DNA from: Bradyrhizobium sp. Tv2a-2
Lineage (GTDB): Bacteria; Pseudomonadota; Alphaproteobacteria; Rhizobiales; Xanthobacteraceae
Assembly: GCF_000472425.1 (NCBI RefSeq)
Contig: NZ_AXAI01000001.1
Location: 310,001 to 374,000, forward strand
Direction: 5' to 3'
Length of the DNA: 64,000 nucleotides
Every line of letters begins with the position of its first letter. The first letter of the stretch is position 1. A model generated the notes under the pieces. That model saw nothing but the letters and a program-made list of their open reading frames with translations, was not told the origin of the DNA and ran no database searches. The position numbers and the translations under genes were made by a program. Below are positions 62,099 through 64,000 of the stretch, piece by piece.

Positions 62099-62914
62099 AT
62101 GCAAACCATCGACACCGGCACGGACGAACTGCTTTGCGACATCAGCGAGCGGGTCGCGACCATCACGCTCAATCGCCCCGAGGCGCGGAATGCGTTGTCG
62201 GACCGGCTCACACCGGCGCTGCGGCGGATGATCAAGCAGTGTGGCGAGGACGCAAGCGTCGGCGCGATCCTGATCACGGGCGCCGGAACGGCCTTCTGCG
62301 CCGGCGGCGATGTCAAGGGCATGGGCAACGGCGCACCGAAGGCCGAGATACCGTTGGAGGAGCGCGTCGCCAATCTCAGAACAAAACAGCGGACGTTGAC
62401 GGGTGCGCTGGTCGGGTTGCGCAAGCCGACCATTGCCGCGCTTCCGGGACCGGCCGCCGGCGCCGGCATGGCGATCGCGCTCGCCTGCGATATCAGGATC
62501 GCCGCGGAGTCCGCGATCATGTCGACCGGTTATGCCCGCATCGGCCTGACCGGCGATTACGGCATCGCCTGGCTCTTGACCCGCCTTGCCGGCACCGCGC
62601 GGGCCCGAGAGCTGATGTTCTTGTCGGAGCGGATCGATGCGCGGCGTTGCGAGGCTCTCGGCCTCGTCAATCGCGTCGTTCCCGACAACGAGTTGCGCGA
62701 CACGGCCTTTGCGCTCGCACGGCAGCTCGCCGACGGCCCGACCTTCGCCTTCGGCCGCATCAAGGACAATCTCGACCAGGCCCTGACCTCGGACCTGCTC
62801 GCTTCGATGGACCAGGAAGCGGAAAACCTGGTGCAGGCCGCACGCACCGCCGATCACAAGGAAGCGGTGCGCGCCTTTGTCGAGAAGCGCAAGCCGACCT
62901 TCACCGGCGGCTAA
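62099..62914 (+). CDS. enoyl-CoA hydratase/isomerase-family protein
   Basis: 271 residues, crotonase fold: VATITLNRPEARNALSDRL, oxyanion segments GAGTAFCAGGDVKGMG and ALPGPAAGAGMAIALACDIRIA, then YARIGLTGDYGIAWLLTRL, where Asp stands in the place of the second catalytic Glu, as in many isomerase-type members. The ATG at 62099 follows AGAAGG. The stop codon lies in the edge of repeat copy 3. It acts presumably in the acyl-CoA pathway of this island. Confidence 0.9.
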   Translation: MQTIDTGTDELLCDISERVATITLNRPEARNALSDRLTPALRRMIKQCGEDASVGAILITGAGTAFCAGGDVKGMGNGAPKAEIPLEERVANLRTKQRTLTGALVGLRKPTIAALPGPAAGAGMAIALACDIRIAAESAIMSTGYARIGLTGDYGIAWLLTRLAGTARARELMFLSERIDARRCEALGLVNRVVPDNELRDTAFALARQLADGPTFAFGRIKDNLDQALTSDLLASMDQEAENLVQAARTADHKEAVRAFVEKRKPTFTGG

Positions 62915-63015
62915 AGCGCGATGAGATTTGGTTGAACCGTCATCGCGCTTTAGGTCTTTGATTGAGCATGATCTCTTCGGAAAACCGCTACACACTTTTC
63001 CGGATCATGCTTTAG
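62912..63015. repeat. dispersed palindromic repeat, copy 3
   Basis: Fills the convergent gap between the enoyl-CoA hydratase and thiolase genes. Nearly identical to copy 1 in order and orientation; hairpins AAAGCGCGATGAG.../...TCATCGCGCTTT and GCATGATC.../...GATCATGC; ends CTAAAGC and GCTTTAG are inverted. Confidence 0.87.
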
Positions 63016-63032
63016 CTACGCGCCGCGCCAGC

Positions 63033-64000
63033 TCAGACGCGCTCGATGATGATCGCCGGGGCCATGCCGCCGGCGGCGCACATCGTTACGAGCCCGCGCC
63101 TCAAATCCCGCCGTTCCAACTCGTCCAGGATGGTACCGATCAGGATAGAGCCGGTGGCACCGATCGGATGACCCAGCGCAATCGAGCCGCCATTCACATT
63201 GACCTTGTCGCGGTCGAGCTTGAGGTCGCGGATGTATTTCTCGGCGACCACCGCGAAGGCCTCGTTGATCTCGAACAGGTCGATGTCATCCAGCGAGAGC
63301 CCGGCCTTGGCCAGCACCTTGCGCGTGGCCGGAACAGGCGCGTTCAGCATCAAGGTCGGGGAATCCCCCATATTCGCCATCGCGACCACGCGTGCCCGCG
63401 GCTTCAGGCTGTGGGCCTTTGCGTAAGCCGGCGAAGCCAAAAGGATTGCGGCAGCGCCGTCGACAACTCCAGACGAATTGCCGGCGTGATGGACGAAGTT
63501 GATGTCGAGGCCGGGATGCTTTTGCAGGATGAGGTTGCGATAGGTCGTGCCCTTGTCGTCAAGCGGATAATCCGCAACGGCCGTGAACGCGGGCTTGAGT
63601 TCAGAAAGCCCTTCCATCGTGGTCTGCGGGCGCGGGTATTCCTCGCGATCCAGTGCGAGCGAGCCGTCCTCGCGATGAACCGCGACCAGGCTCTTGTCGA
63701 AATGCCCGTTCTTCATGGCATTCGCCGCCCGCTTCTGGCTCTCCAGTCCGAGCGCATCGACATCCCGCCTGGTGATGCCTTCCATGGTCGCAATCGCGTC
63801 CGCGCACACGCCCTGGTGCGATTGCGGATGCCGCGCACGCAGGCGCAAATTGCCGGAGTCCATCATCATGGGGCCCTGCCCGCGGCGTCCTTCCATCGAC
63901 ATCATCTCGGTGCCGCCGGCAATCACGAGGTCCTCGGCGCCCGACATGATCGAGGCTGCCGCCATGTTGACGCTGGTGATGCTGGAGCCGCAGAAGCGAT
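63033..64000 (-). CDS. thiolase (acetyl-CoA acyltransferase), N-terminus outside the window
   Basis: 322 codons up to the window end; the first ~80 residues are missing. The nucleophilic Cys is just inside (RFCGSSITSVN, codon 63990-63992). The later motifs FEINEAFAVVAEKYIRD, NVNGGSIALGHPIGATGSIL with the catalytic His, and VTMCAAGGMAPAIIIE with the second Cys are complete. It would cleave a beta-ketoacyl-CoA with CoA, releasing acetyl-CoA, at the end of a beta-oxidation-type pathway. It converges with the hydratase across repeat copy 3. Confidence 0.93.
   Translation of the reverse strand, partial: RFCGSSITSVNMAAASIMSGAEDLVIAGGTEMMSMEGRRGQGPMMMDSGNLRLRARHPQSHQGVCADAIATMEGITRRDVDALGLESQKRAANAMKNGHFDKSLVAVHREDGSLALDREEYPRPQTTMEGLSELKPAFTAVADYPLDDKGTTYRNLILQKHPGLDINFVHHAGNSSGVVDGAAAILLASPAYAKAHSLKPRARVVAMANMGDSPTLMLNAPVPATRKVLAKAGLSLDDIDLFEINEAFAVVAEKYIRDLKLDRDKVNVNGGSIALGHPIGATGSILIGTILDELERRDLRRGLVTMCAAGGMAPAIIIERV

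Overview
The window reads as chromosomal DNA of a soil alphaproteobacterium of the Bradyrhizobium/Rhodopseudomonas type. This rests on high G+C with strong G/C third positions, a BA14K-family protein, a ChvE-GguAB sugar system, many CaiB and CoA-ligase genes, and a ~100-bp palindromic intergenic repeat in three copies. No rRNA, tRNA, CRISPR array, transposase or prophage gene was recognised. The assignment is inferred from gene content, not from a database search.

Layout. 0-4.1 kb: end of an RND efflux operon (pump, NodT-type outer-membrane lipoprotein) and two small secreted proteins. 4.2-7.7 kb: nicotinamidase and a membrane LytTR regulator, divergent from an exported berberine-bridge-type flavoprotein. 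7.8-15.7 kb: a D-glucarate/D-galactarate locus (MFS importer, LysR regulator, KdgD, GudD, semialdehyde dehydrogenase, GarD) that should carry both aldarates to 2-oxoglutarate. 15.9-19.2 kb: HAD phosphatase, LOG-family protein, SulP transporter. 19.4-20.3 kb: a decayed flagellin/FlgL-like gene abutting an opposite-strand gene tail.

20.4-31.8 kb: a co-directional minus-strand sugar array with two ribose-type ABC importers (ChvE-GguA-GguB and YtfQ-YtfR-YtfT-YjfF), a GntR/FCD regulator, aldose 1-epimerase and an SMP-30 lactonase, most joined by ATGA overlaps. 32.1-41.4 kb: a polyol locus (SmoEFGK-type ABC importer, SDR dehydrogenase, FGGY pentulose kinase, PfkB kinase, SorC-type regulator, HAD phosphatase). 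41.5-46 kb: upp, a URC4/DUF1688 protein and a URC1-type GTP-cyclohydrolase-II homologue, the signature of the URC uracil-degradation route, split by an ArsR-SRPBCC pair. 46.6-49.2 kb: a small unknown protein, an XRE regulator with a clear operator, and PyrC.

49.2-64 kb: an acyl-CoA/aromatic-type catabolic island with two HxlR regulators, two CaiB CoA-transferases, two crotonases, an acyl-CoA ligase, nitronate monooxygenase, flavin reductase, a pair of atypical SDRs, a GST, a 2-hydroxychromene-2-carboxylate-isomerase-like protein, a branched-chain-type solute-binding protein and a thiolase cut by the window end. The most interesting signal is here. All three divergent intergenic regions (56.2, 60.0 and 62.0 kb) carry copies of a 17-bp inverted repeat, AGTTCT-N5-AGAACT, one for each transcript. 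In three cases the repeat lies between a TTGAC(A/T) -35 and the -10 region. This looks like a small, locally encoded repressor regulon, probably run by the HxlR protein at 60.1 kb, for a compound that cannot be named from sequence alone.
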